From contig NZ_BDBQ01000075.1 of NCBI RefSeq assembly GCF_001613065.1, forward strand, positions 1-64,000: a stretch of DNA of 64,000 nucleotides, in the 5' to 3' direction. Both the position numbers and the translations under genes were made by a program. This document shows, one piece after another, positions 1 to 8,153 of this stretch. The notes beneath the pieces are model-generated. The model did not search any database. It worked only from the letters and a program-made list of their open reading frames with translations, and was not told the origin of the DNA. The number at the start of each line of letters is the position of its first letter. Within the stretch, counting starts at the first letter, position 1. Origin of the DNA: Nocardia miyunensis NBRC 108239. GTDB taxonomy: Bacteria; Actinomycetota; Actinomycetes; Mycobacteriales; Mycobacteriaceae.

Positions 1-850
1 CGGCGGCGGCTGCGGCCGGTGCCTTCGCCGGACGGCCCGCCCGCACGAACAGCGGAATCACCACGGCCAGGTACACCACCCAGGACACGACCTGCAGCAC
101 CGTCATCTTGGGCGTGAGTTCGGTGATGCCCGAGATGACCGAGACCCACCAGGAGTTCGGGTCCGCGTGCGCGGTCACATCGAAGGCCACCCACTTCAGG
201 CCGGGCAACCACCCCGCGTCCTGGAGATCGCCCAGACCGTATGCGAGCACACCGGCCGCGATGACGATCAGCAGCAGCGCGGTCCGATTGAAGAACACCC
301 CGAGGTTGAACCGCACGCTCTGCCGATACAGCAGCCAGCACAGGGCGATGGCGATGATCAGGCCCAGCGCCGCGCCGATGAGCGGGGCCACCGTCGCGCC
401 GGACGCCTTGACGGCGGTCCAGACGAACAGCGTGGTCTCCAGCCCTTCCCGGCCGACGGCGAGGAACGCGGTCAGCGCCAGCGCACCCGCACCCAGGGCG
501 GCGGCGCGCACGACCTCACCGCGCAACTGTTTGGACAACGTCGCCGCCGTGCGCCGCATCCAGAAGATCATCGCGGTCACCATGATCACGGCCAGCACGC
601 TCAGGACGCCGCCGACCGACTGCTGCGCCGAACTGGACAGCACGCTGGTCGAATAGGTCAGCACCGCCGCGAAACTGCCCGCCACCGAGATCGCGCCGAG
701 CAGGCCGAGCCAGATCGGTGCGGTGGCGACGGGACGTTCCGCGGTTGCCGCCTTGCGCACGGCGGCCAGCAGGATGGTCACCACGAGACCGGCTTCGAGA
801 CCTTCCCGAAGGCAGATCAGCAGGTTCGGTACAGCCTCAGCCCAATTCAC
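1..850 (-). CDS. efeU: EfeU/FTR1-type iron permease, 3' end beyond window
   Basis: Membrane permease of the EfeUOB/FTR1 family, which takes ferric or ferrous iron across the cytoplasmic membrane. The translation holds the two iron-binding REGLE motifs, at residues 15-19 and 134-138, within hydrophobic helices. About 283 residues are present; family members run near 280, so only the extreme C-terminus and stop lie outside the window. The start is GTG at 850, because an in-frame TAG lies eight codons upstream. An IdeR-like iron box begins 7 bases before the start, so iron repression is likely. efeO and efeB, if present, would lie beyond the left edge. Confidence 0.9.
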   Translation of the reverse strand, partial: MNWAEAVPNLLICLREGLEAGLVVTILLAAVRKAATAERPVATAPIWLGLLGAISVAGSFAAVLTYSTSVLSSSAQQSVGGVLSVLAVIMVTAMIFWMRRTAATLSKQLRGEVVRAAALGAGALALTAFLAVGREGLETTLFVWTAVKASGATVAPLIGAALGLIIAIALCWLLYRQSVRFNLGVFFNRTALLLIVIAAGVLAYGLGDLQDAGWLPGLKWVAFDVTAHADPNSWWVSVISGITELTPKMTVLQVVSWVVYLAVVIPLFVRAGRPAKAPAAAAA

Positions 851-856
851 AAAGCC

Positions 857-875
857 AAAGGTAAGGCATACCTAT
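857..875. promoter_or_regulatory. IdeR/DtxR-type iron box upstream of efeU
   Basis: The 19-mer AAAGGTAAGGCATACCTAT matches 14 of 19 positions of the IdeR/DtxR consensus TTAGGTTAGGCTAACCTAA, including the AGGT and ACCTA half-site cores. It lies immediately upstream of the efeU GTG start, where a bound repressor would block transcription. The match was made by eye. The function is inferred from IdeR control of iron uptake in actinobacteria. Confidence 0.75.
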
Positions 876-957
876 ATGCCAGGTCCAATTATTCGCCACA
901 GAATTCTGTGAAATTTCTGATAGTCGTGGCAAACGCGTGGCGAGAGTCCGCGGCGGA

Positions 958-1158
958 TCAGGCCGAGGTGCGGGTAGCTGTTCCGGCCAGATCGACGACG
1001 AGTTCGCCGATCATGTCACGGGTCGCGCGAGCGCGAGCGAGGGCGGGGTCGAGAGGATCGGCGTCGAGGAGGTCTATCAGGTCGTTCAACGAGCCGAAGA
1101 TGGCGACGAGCCGTCGCACCGCAGCGCGCCGGTCGGCCGGCGCGAGGGGCAATGACAT
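958..1158 (-). CDS. small hypothetical protein
   Basis: A 66-residue open frame starting MSLPLAPADRR. The central part has helical character (RRLVAIFGSLNDLIDLLDAD) and the tail is short. Codon use is GC3-rich like the neighbours. The ATG at 1158 is preferred over an upstream ATG at 1203, which would add a less protein-like stretch; a GTG three codons upstream is also possible and no strong ribosome site is visible. I do not recognise a family. It lies between efeU and the MDR reductase on the same strand. Confidence 0.5.
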   Translation of the reverse strand: MSLPLAPADRRAAVRRLVAIFGSLNDLIDLLDADPLDPALARARATRDMIGELVVDLAGTATRTSA

Positions 1159-1272
1159 GGTGCTCACGTGACAGGTATCGCCGTGGCGCGGCCCATGTTT
1201 CACATTCGACGTGAGATTTTCCGCGGCTCCTCGCGGCGGGCCGCCGCTGCCGCCCGCCGCCGTACCGACCGA

Positions 1273-2301
1273 TCAGTCCGCTACGTGCACAACGAGTTTG
1301 CCGACGTTCTTCCCGACCAGCAGTCCGCGGAACGCCTCGATCGTGCCGTCGAAGCCCTCGATCACGTCCTCCAGATAACGCACCTGGTCCTGCGCGATCC
1401 ACTGCGACATCTGCTCGAGGAAGGCGGGCATCTGCTCACCGGCGAATTCGGACTGGATGAAGCCGCGGACGGTCAGGCTCTTGCGCAGCACCGTCGACAT
1501 GAGCAGCCCCAGCCGGTCCGGCCCCTCGGGCAGGCCGGTGGCGTTGTAGTCGGCGACCAAGCCGCACACCGGGATTCGAGCGAAGGAGTTGAGCCGCCCG
1601 AACACCGCGTCGAAGACCGCGCCGCCGACGTTCTCGAAGTACACATCGATACCATCCGGCGTCGCGGCGGTGAGCTGTTCGGCGAAATCCGGCGCGCGGT
1701 GATCGAGTGCGGCATCGAATCCGAAGCGATCCCGCAACAGCGCGACCTTCTGCGGACCGCCCGCGATGCCGACCGCCCGCGCGCCGTGGATCTTCGCGAT
1801 CTGCCCGACCGCGGATCCCACCGGTCCGGTGGCCGCCGCGACGACCACCGTCTCACCGGGCTGCGGACGGCCGATGGTCAGCAGACCGGAATACGCGGTG
1901 AATCCGGGCATTCCGAGGACGCCCAGCGCGGTGCTCACCGGCGCGGCGGCCGGATCGAGGCGGCGCAGATACCGCACCGGCTCCACCGAATGGGTCTGCC
2001 AGCCGCCGTAACCCAGCACGATGTCACCGGATCGCACTGCGGGATCACGGGATTCGAGGACGCGCGAGACCGTGCCCCCGACCATGGTCTGCCCGAGCTG
2101 CACGGGGGGCGCATAGGACGGCGCATCGCTCATCCGCCCGCGCATGTAGGGGTCGAGCGATAGATAGAGCGTTTCGAGCAGCGCCTGACCCGTATCGGGT
2201 TCGGGCAGCTCGACGGTCTCGGTTCGGAAATTCTCGGGTTCGGGCATCCCGACCGGGCGCGATGCCAGGACGATCCGGGTGCTCTTCATCGGTGCTGCCA
2301 C
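1273..2301 (-). CDS. NADP-dependent oxidoreductase, MDR superfamily (CurA / prostaglandin reductase type)
   Basis: A zinc-independent medium-chain dehydrogenase/reductase of 342 residues. This class reduces the C=C bond of enones and 2-alkenals with NADPH in the cytosol. The N-terminal GroES-like half contains the family signature LSLDPYMRGRM near residue 50. The Rossmann half carries AAATGPVGSAVGQ near residue 155, and YFENVGG near 225 is also typical. An ATG four codons inside (2289) is an alternative start. It is the last readable gene on this strand before the broken GH27 gene upstream. The substrate cannot be read from sequence. Confidence 0.88.
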   Translation of the reverse strand: MAAPMKSTRIVLASRPVGMPEPENFRTETVELPEPDTGQALLETLYLSLDPYMRGRMSDAPSYAPPVQLGQTMVGGTVSRVLESRDPAVRSGDIVLGYGGWQTHSVEPVRYLRRLDPAAAPVSTALGVLGMPGFTAYSGLLTIGRPQPGETVVVAAATGPVGSAVGQIAKIHGARAVGIAGGPQKVALLRDRFGFDAALDHRAPDFAEQLTAATPDGIDVYFENVGGAVFDAVFGRLNSFARIPVCGLVADYNATGLPEGPDRLGLLMSTVLRKSLTVRGFIQSEFAGEQMPAFLEQMSQWIAQDQVRYLEDVIEGFDGTIEAFRGLLVGKNVGKLVVHVAD

Positions 2302-2373
2302 CTCCGGTGAGTCGGAATCGGTACGCGCACGAGTCTCCCACGCAGCACTGCGCCGGCGACGCGGACCCGCTGC

Positions 2374-3667
2374 TCAGCCGCAGTGCGGGGTGACGCGCAG
2401 CAGTGCGGCGTCGTGGGACGCCAAGGCCTCGGCGGTGAGTGCGCCGGTCGTGGTGTGCGTGGTGTGCGACCACAGGTCTCGCACGGTGTAGCAGGATGCG
2501 GGCGGCAGGCCCGCGGCCCGCGCGGTGGTGATGACGTCGGCGGGCTTCTCGGCGCGGTTGAGCAGCGCGACGGCCGTCGATCCGTCGGACAGGCGCTTGG
2601 TCATGATCCGGTCGTCCGTCGGCAGCAACGCGCCCTGTACCGACGCCGGATCCTGATCGACCGCGACGACCTCCCGATTGGTCAGGATGGCCCGGGTCTG
2701 CGCGGACATGGTGCGCACGTCGTTGCCCGCGATCAGCGGCGGCCAGCATCGCCCACAGCGAGAAGTGCGCGCGCTGTTCGGCCGTGGTCAGGCTGTATTG
2801 CGGATTACTCAGGGCCGCAATCTGTTCCGGGGTCAGCACGACCTTCTTGGCGAGCTGCTTGATCGCCGCGCGACCCGCTTGCTGCTGATCCTGGTTCAGC
2901 GGAAGCGTTTTGAGCAGCACACTGGGCGCCGTGCCCACATGGGTGCCGAGGAATTCGGCGAGCTGGGTGCCGACGACGAGCATGTCCGGATCGTTCCAGT
3001 GCCCCGGACGGCTGCGCGCGGCCAGTGGTGCGGCGACGCGCACCTGCTCGACCACGCCCAGGAAGTTCCGCGGAACGAACTGGTTGATCGTGACCGGCGG
3101 TAATGTGTTGCGCCAGAACGGGAACAGATCGTGCGCGTTGCGGGTGACATCGGAGATTCGCGACCAGTCGTAGTCGCCCGCGGTGTCCCGGTCGGAGCTG
3201 TTCGGGTTGATGCTGTAGACGATGTGACGTCCGCTGGCGCGCAACGCATCTCGCATGGCGGTGAACTTGCGGACCTGATCGCCGAGGTCGCTGCTCGCCC
3301 GGCACCAGTCGTATTTGAGGTAGTCCACGCCCCAGGCGGCGAAGGTCCGCGCGTCCTGGACCTCGTGCCCGGCGCTGGCGTTCTGCGTTGTCTGCCCACA
3401 GGTTTCGTTGTAGGGGCTGGAGTACAGGCCCAGCAGCATGCCGCGGTCGTGCGCGTATTGGGCCAGGGCCGCCATGCCGTGCGGGAACTTCTGCGGATCG
3501 GCTTGCAGAGCGCCGTTCGCATCGCGGTCGGTGGCCGCCCAGCCCGCGTCCAGATCGACGTAGCGGTATCCGGCATCGCGCATGCCGGAGGCGACCATGG
3601 CATCGATCGTCGTCTCGATATTCTTCTCCGACAACGTGATTCCGGAGTTCCAGGAGTTCCGGCCCAT
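2374..3667 (-). pseudogene. alpha-galactosidase (GH27), frameshifted and N-terminally truncated
   Basis: A glycoside hydrolase family 27 enzyme that would hydrolyse terminal alpha-galactosides. The first part, from ATG 3667, holds YVDLDAGW, the nucleophile motif YLKYDWC and the acid/base motif GHWNDPDML. Near 2741-2748 the frame breaks: LWAMLAA should run into PLIAGNDVR, but two bases are missing, and the C-terminal beta-sandwich continues in another frame to 2374. No signal peptide or ribosome site precedes 3667, and the usual MGWNSWN motif reads MGRNSWN. The gene therefore looks inactive. A sequencing error could explain the frameshift but not the truncated 5' end. Confidence 0.85.
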
Positions 3668-3866
3668 CGGACTTTTCGAACCACGCTGCCTCCCACCGAA
3701 CTTGGCCCGTCCGATTCGCCGGGTTGCGACCACGGTGGCATATCGGAGTCGGGTGTGCGCGCCGGAAAAGTGCGCGGGGTGTTGTCTGTGTGATTTTTGC
3801 TGATTCAGCAAAACTCCTTGCCGGAATCGGATGTCATCCGGAGGGTGGTGTGTCGAGGAGGTGGTC

Positions 3867-4889
3867 ATGGTGACCGAGCAATTGCAGGACGGATACGACG
3901 TGGTCGTCGTGGGTGGCGGTGCGGCCGGGCTGAACGGGGCGCTGATGCTGGGCCGGTCGCGGCGATCTGTCGCGGTGATCGATTCGGGTGCGCCGCGCAA
4001 CGCACCCGCCGACGGGGTGCACGGGCTGCTGGCCCGCGAGGGCACCCCGCCCGGTGAGCTGCTGGCCCGGGGTCGCGCCGAGGTCGCCGGATACGGCGGG
4101 ACGGTGGTGACCGGCGAGGTCACCGAGGTCGTGCGGGACGAGGGCGGATTCGTGGCGAGCCTGGCGGACGGCAGGTCCGTGCGGGCGCGTCGGCTGCTGG
4201 TCACGACCGGTGTGGTCGACGAACTGCCCGATATTCCCGGACTGCGGGAGCAGTGGGGCCGCGATGTGGTGCACTGCCCGTACTGCCACGGCTGGGAGAT
4301 CCGCGACCGGGCCATCGGAGTGCTCGGCACCGGACCCATGTCGGTCCATCAGGCGCAGATGTTCCGGCAGCTCAGCGATGACGTGGTCTACTTCGCGCAC
4401 ACCGCGCCCGCGCTGTCCACCGAGCAGGCGGTGCAACTCGCCGCGCGCGGTATCCGCGTCGTGGCAGGCGAGGTGGCGTCGGTGGAGGTGACCGGCGAGC
4501 ACATCACCGCTGTGCGCCTGGCCGACGGCACGCTGGTCCCGCGAGCGGCGGTGGCCGTCGCCTCCCGCCTGGTCGCGCGGGCCGGATTCCTCACCGGAAT
4601 CGACCTGTACCCCGTCGAACATCCCAGTGGCGCAGGCGATTACATCCCGTCGGACCCGGTCGGCCGGGCCGAGGTCGCCGGAGTCTGGTTGGCGGGCAAC
4701 GTCACCGACCCCTTCGCCCAGGTCGGCGCGGCGGCCGCGGCCGGAGCCATGGCGGGCGCGCAGATCAACGCCGATCTGATCCTCGAGGAGACCGCACTGG
4801 CCGTGGCCGCCTACGAATCACCGTTCTCGGCGGCGGAAGAGGCGAAGGTCGCCACGGTGGTCGGCGGTGAGCGCCGACACGGCATCTAG
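3867..4889 (+). CDS. thioredoxin reductase-like FAD/NAD(P)-dependent oxidoreductase
   Basis: A class II pyridine-nucleotide disulfide oxidoreductase of 340 residues. The FAD-binding GGGAAGL is at residues 16-22. A redox CPYC motif has its cysteines at 137 and 140. A C-terminal VWLAGNVTDPFAQV segment closes the FAD site. The CPYCHGWE context is that of stand-alone thioredoxin-reductase homologues and GliT-like dithiol oxidases rather than canonical TrxB, and no thioredoxin gene is adjacent. The start at 3867 is chosen because GGAGGT lies 4 bases upstream; a start 12 codons earlier lacks this. The partner substrate is unknown. Confidence 0.85.
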   Translation: MVTEQLQDGYDVVVVGGGAAGLNGALMLGRSRRSVAVIDSGAPRNAPADGVHGLLAREGTPPGELLARGRAEVAGYGGTVVTGEVTEVVRDEGGFVASLADGRSVRARRLLVTTGVVDELPDIPGLREQWGRDVVHCPYCHGWEIRDRAIGVLGTGPMSVHQAQMFRQLSDDVVYFAHTAPALSTEQAVQLAARGIRVVAGEVASVEVTGEHITAVRLADGTLVPRAAVAVASRLVARAGFLTGIDLYPVEHPSGAGDYIPSDPVGRAEVAGVWLAGNVTDPFAQVGAAAAAGAMAGAQINADLILEETALAVAAYESPFSAAEEAKVATVVGGERRHGI

Positions 4890-5425
4890 TCCCAGGCCCG
4901 TTGCCTCCGTAGCCCCCGAACATCGATCGCCTCGACCGGTGAATACCGCGGGTGTCGTCGCTCGCGCCGCTGCTGCCAGGACCGACGTCTTCGGCTCGCC
5001 GGTTCCCCTGCGCGTCGGCTCAGAGCATCAGGTCCGACTGCCCGATCTGCCCGAAAGCGATGTTGACGAGAGCGTGAGTGGCGGAATGATCGCCTACTAC
5101 ACCGACACGGTCGAAGGCACGGACGACTCCAGCACCCGGTACGAAGAATCCGGCGAGTGCTTCATCGATGGGCGTCCAGCGACCATGCAAGAAGCACGTT
5201 TCGGCGGGATCGTCGTTCAAATGGGGTCGGCCGACCATGTATCTCGGGCCGTCGACGGCTGGGACGGTAGTGCCCCAGCCGATGGCCGTGATGCGGTCGG
5301 ACGTGGTAAACGAAACGTAGGCGTTGGTGGTCGTTCCGACGTTGCGGGCTCAGCCAGGCGGCGGTGCCCCGGCCGGATGGCGACGGCCGGAACAGCGGTC
5401 GCCCGCATCCCATACGCTTGGTCGG
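4890..5425. other. gene-poor spacer with a possible gene remnant
   Basis: No convincing intact gene. On the minus strand, 5020-5340 has a protein-like reading with GC-rich third positions (for example ITAIGWGTTVPAV and LHGRWTPIDEALAGFF) ending in a stop at 5020. A TGA closes the frame just upstream of 5340 and the first ATG is at 5238, so it looks like the tail of a lost gene, or a 72-residue protein. No family was recognised. Confidence 0.35.
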
Positions 5426-6196
5426 ATGAACGAGTGTGCTCCCGATGCGCTGCGGGTCGGATACGTGCCGGGCGTGACGGTCGCCAAGTGGGCACGGATC
5501 TGGTCGGAGCGGTTCACCGACGATTCGCTCGACGTGGTCGGCATCCCGCAGGCGCGGCAGGAGTCGGCGCTGCGCGACGGGCAGGTCGACATGTGCTTCG
5601 TCCGCCTGCCCATCGATCGCGACGGGATGCACGCGATTCCGCTGTATCGAGAACTGCCCGTCGTCGTGGTGCCGAAGGACCATCCGATCGCGCTGTTCGA
5701 GGAGGTCGCCACGACCGATCTCACCGACGAGCGCATGCAGGACGCCGACGACCTCGACGCCCTGTCCGGCACCCTGGAGTTGGTCGCGGCGGTCGGCGGC
5801 GCGGCGATCATGCCGCATTCGCTGGCCCGCCTGCATCACCGCAGGGACCTCGTCTACCGCACGGTCACCGACCTCCCCCCGACCGAGATCGCCCTGGCCT
5901 GGCCGATCGACCTGGACAATCCGGCGGTGGAGGATTTCATCGGCGTCGTCCGAGGCCGTACGGCTCGCAGCACCCGTGGCCAGCAGGACGCGTCGTCGGG
6001 TGGCAACGGTAGAACCGCCGATGGCAGGACCGGTACGGCCGACGGAACGGGAACACAGTCCGGGCGAGCGCGTTCCGGCGGCGGGAAGTCCGCGGGCGGC
6101 AAGCCCGCGACCGGCAAGTCCGCAGGCGGGAAGCCTGGTGCGAGGGCAGGCGCTGCAAAGGGTCGGGGAACTCGCGGGCGGCGAGGTCGCGGATAA
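5426..6196 (+). CDS. LysR-type substrate-binding domain protein without HTH, with basic Gly/Lys tail
   Basis: A 256-residue protein whose residues 5-175 match the ligand-binding (periplasmic-binding-like) domain of LysR regulators: LRVGYVPGVTVAKW at the start, then VDMCFVRLPID, LPVVVVPKDHPIA and a closing GGAAIMPHSLARL segment. The N-terminal winged helix of true LysR proteins is absent. From about residue 180 the chain becomes low-complexity, with KSAGGKP-type units and a final run rich in Arg and Gly. The ATG at 5426 gives the normal beginning of the domain. Function is unknown; the tail could bind nucleic acid. Confidence 0.75.
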   Translation: MNECAPDALRVGYVPGVTVAKWARIWSERFTDDSLDVVGIPQARQESALRDGQVDMCFVRLPIDRDGMHAIPLYRELPVVVVPKDHPIALFEEVATTDLTDERMQDADDLDALSGTLELVAAVGGAAIMPHSLARLHHRRDLVYRTVTDLPPTEIALAWPIDLDNPAVEDFIGVVRGRTARSTRGQQDASSGGNGRTADGRTGTADGTGTQSGRARSGGGKSAGGKPATGKSAGGKPGARAGAAKGRGTRGRRGRG

Positions 6197-6601
6197 GACC
6201 CGTGGCTCGCTATCGGCGGCAGGAGCAACGAGCCGAGGCCGCTTGTCGCTGGTGGAGCACCATCGCTACGGGTGATCGAGGCCGATGACAGACAATAGAA
6301 GTGCAGGGGGCCGACGACAAGACGCCGGCCGACGGACAGTGCGTATGGACGACAGCCGAGAGCGATGGGGTGGCCCGACGTCGAGACGCTACGAGTTCAT
6401 GCCGGGTGCTGAGCAACGGGGCGCAAGACCGTCGTCGCACGAGGACCCACAGGCTCGGGCACCTCGGTCGCGAGGAACCGAATTTCTCTGTGCCACAGGG
6501 GCTTCGGTTGCGGATCAGAGCGATCTCGGATACTTCCCCGGACAGCAGAAAGCCGCCCGGTGACGTGCCCCGCAGGGCTCCGAGCGGCCGATTACCCGGT
6601 T
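6197..6601. other. intergenic, no gene recognised
   Basis: Convergent spacer between the LysR-domain gene and the DUF2631 gene. Short frames exist but none has family features or consistent codon bias. A GC-rich inverted stretch around 6550-6590 may act as terminator for one or both genes. Confidence 0.4.
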
Positions 6602-6877
6602 CTACTTGGGCTTGTTCCTGGTGACGAAATCGCGGACCAGGATGCCCACGATGGCGGTGGCGAACAGGATCAGGTAGGTGTACCCGGTCCAACCGGTGGA
6701 GGCGCCCTGCTGGTTCTCGTACAGCATGGCGAGCAGGATCAGGGCGACGACGACGCCCGCGACCTTGAAGGTGCGTCGAGATTCACCGCTCCAGCCGAAG
6801 GCGGCGGAGGGAACCTCGGCGGGGTCGACCTTGGTGACGACGCCGCTCTCGGCGTGTTCCATTTCCGTGCCGGCCAC
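6602..6877 (-). CDS. DUF2631 membrane protein
   Basis: A 91-residue protein with a hydrophilic N-terminus (EVPSAAFGWSGESRRTFK) and two hydrophobic helices at roughly residues 34-50 and 60-78, ending in a basic tail. This matches DUF2631 proteins that sit beside dxr in mycobacteria and nocardiae. Function is unknown; it is predicted to be in the cytoplasmic membrane. The start is GTG 6877, after a GGGAGCGAG ribosome site; an internal ATG lies five codons later. It is divergent from dxr, with an 83-base shared promoter region. Confidence 0.8.
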   Translation of the reverse strand: MAGTEMEHAESGVVTKVDPAEVPSAAFGWSGESRRTFKVAGVVVALILLAMLYENQQGASTGWTGYTYLILFATAIVGILVRDFVTRNKPK

Positions 6878-6960
6878 TGCTCGCTCCCATCGGTTACAGG
6901 TAGAACTGTCGGACATCATCGTTACATACGACTGCCCGTCGTAGCCAGTGGGGTGAGCAG

Positions 6961-8133
6961 GTGTCCGCTTCCGTAGTGCGGAACAATGAAGTGGTGTCCG
7001 ACATAGTGAGAGTCCTGCTCCTGGGCAGCACCGGTTCCATTGGTACGCAAGCGCTCGAGGTGATCGCCGAGAACCCGGACCGGTTCCAGGTGGTGGGGCT
7101 CGCCGCGCGCGGCGGCAATACCGATCTACTGACACAGCAGATCCGGGCCACCGGAACCACCGAGGTCGCCGTCGCCGATCCCGCCGCGGCCGCGAAACTC
7201 GGTGTCTCCCTTGCCGGTCCGGATGCGGTCACCGAACTCGTCCGCCGCACCGATGCCGACGTCGTACTCAACGCCCTGGTCGGTTCGCTCGGACTCGAAC
7301 CGACCCTGGCCACCCTGGAATCGGGCCGCCGCTTGGCCCTGGCGAACAAGGAATCCCTGGTCGCGGGCGGCTCACTGGTGACCCGGGCGGCCAAGCCCGG
7401 CCAGATCGTCCCGGTGGACTCGGAACATTCGGCGATGGCGCAGTGCCTGCGCGGCGGCCGGGCGCAGGAGGTGGACCGTTTCGTGCTCACCGCGTCGGGC
7501 GGCCCGTTCCGCGGCTGGACCGCCGCGATGCTGGATTCGGTGAACCCGGACGAGGCCAAGGCCCATCCGACCTGGTCGATGGGCCTGATGAACACCCTGA
7601 ACTCGGCCACCCTGATCAACAAGGGCCTCGAGCTGATCGAGGCGCACATGCTGTTCGGCATTCCCTACGACCGCATCGACGTCACCGTGCATCCGCAGTC
7701 GATCGTGCATTCGATGGTCACCTTCGCCGACGGCTCGACGATCGCCCAGGCCAGCCCACCCGATATGAAACTGCCGATCGCGCTGGCCCTGGGCTGGCCG
7801 GACCGGGTGTCCGGTACCCTCGCCCCGCTGGATTTCACGAAGTCGCACACCTGGGAGTTCGAACCGGTCGACGCCGAGGTGTTCCCGGCCGTCGAACTGG
7901 CTCGCCAGGCCGGTCAGGCGGGTGGAACCGTGACCGCGACCTACAACGCGGCCAACGAGATCGCGGTGCAGGCGTTCCTCGACGGACGGATCGGCTTCCC
8001 CGGTATCGTGCGCACGGTCGCGGCTGTGGTCGAGTCGGCCGACCAGTGGCGCGCGGAACCCAGTACCTTGGACGAGGTGCTCGCGGCGGACGCGTGGGCG
8101 AGACGGCGTGCGCGCACGTACGTAGGCAACTGA
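6961..8133 (+). CDS. dxr: 1-deoxy-D-xylulose 5-phosphate reductoisomerase
   Basis: Second enzyme of the MEP isoprenoid pathway: it converts 1-deoxy-D-xylulose 5-phosphate to 2-C-methyl-D-erythritol 4-phosphate with NADPH and a divalent metal. It is 390 residues, the usual length. Visible motifs are the NADPH-binding GSTGSIG (residues 22-28), NKESLVAGG near 130, the metal/substrate region VPVDSEHSA, ASGGPF near 178 and HPQSIVHSM near 242. The start is GTG 6961; a GTG 12 codons in is an alternative. It is followed 20 bases later by rip1, as in mycobacteria. Confidence 0.97.
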   Translation: MSASVVRNNEVVSDIVRVLLLGSTGSIGTQALEVIAENPDRFQVVGLAARGGNTDLLTQQIRATGTTEVAVADPAAAAKLGVSLAGPDAVTELVRRTDADVVLNALVGSLGLEPTLATLESGRRLALANKESLVAGGSLVTRAAKPGQIVPVDSEHSAMAQCLRGGRAQEVDRFVLTASGGPFRGWTAAMLDSVNPDEAKAHPTWSMGLMNTLNSATLINKGLELIEAHMLFGIPYDRIDVTVHPQSIVHSMVTFADGSTIAQASPPDMKLPIALALGWPDRVSGTLAPLDFTKSHTWEFEPVDAEVFPAVELARQAGQAGGTVTATYNAANEIAVQAFLDGRIGFPGIVRTVAAVVESADQWRAEPSTLDEVLAADAWARRRARTYVGN

Positions 8134-8153
8134 CGCAGGAGGATCGACACCGC

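Noticed and set aside
4867..6012. A 381-codon plus-strand frame overlapping the LysR-domain gene
   Set aside because: It runs out of phase through the LysR-domain gene with a composition typical of shadow frames, and has no recognisable domain.
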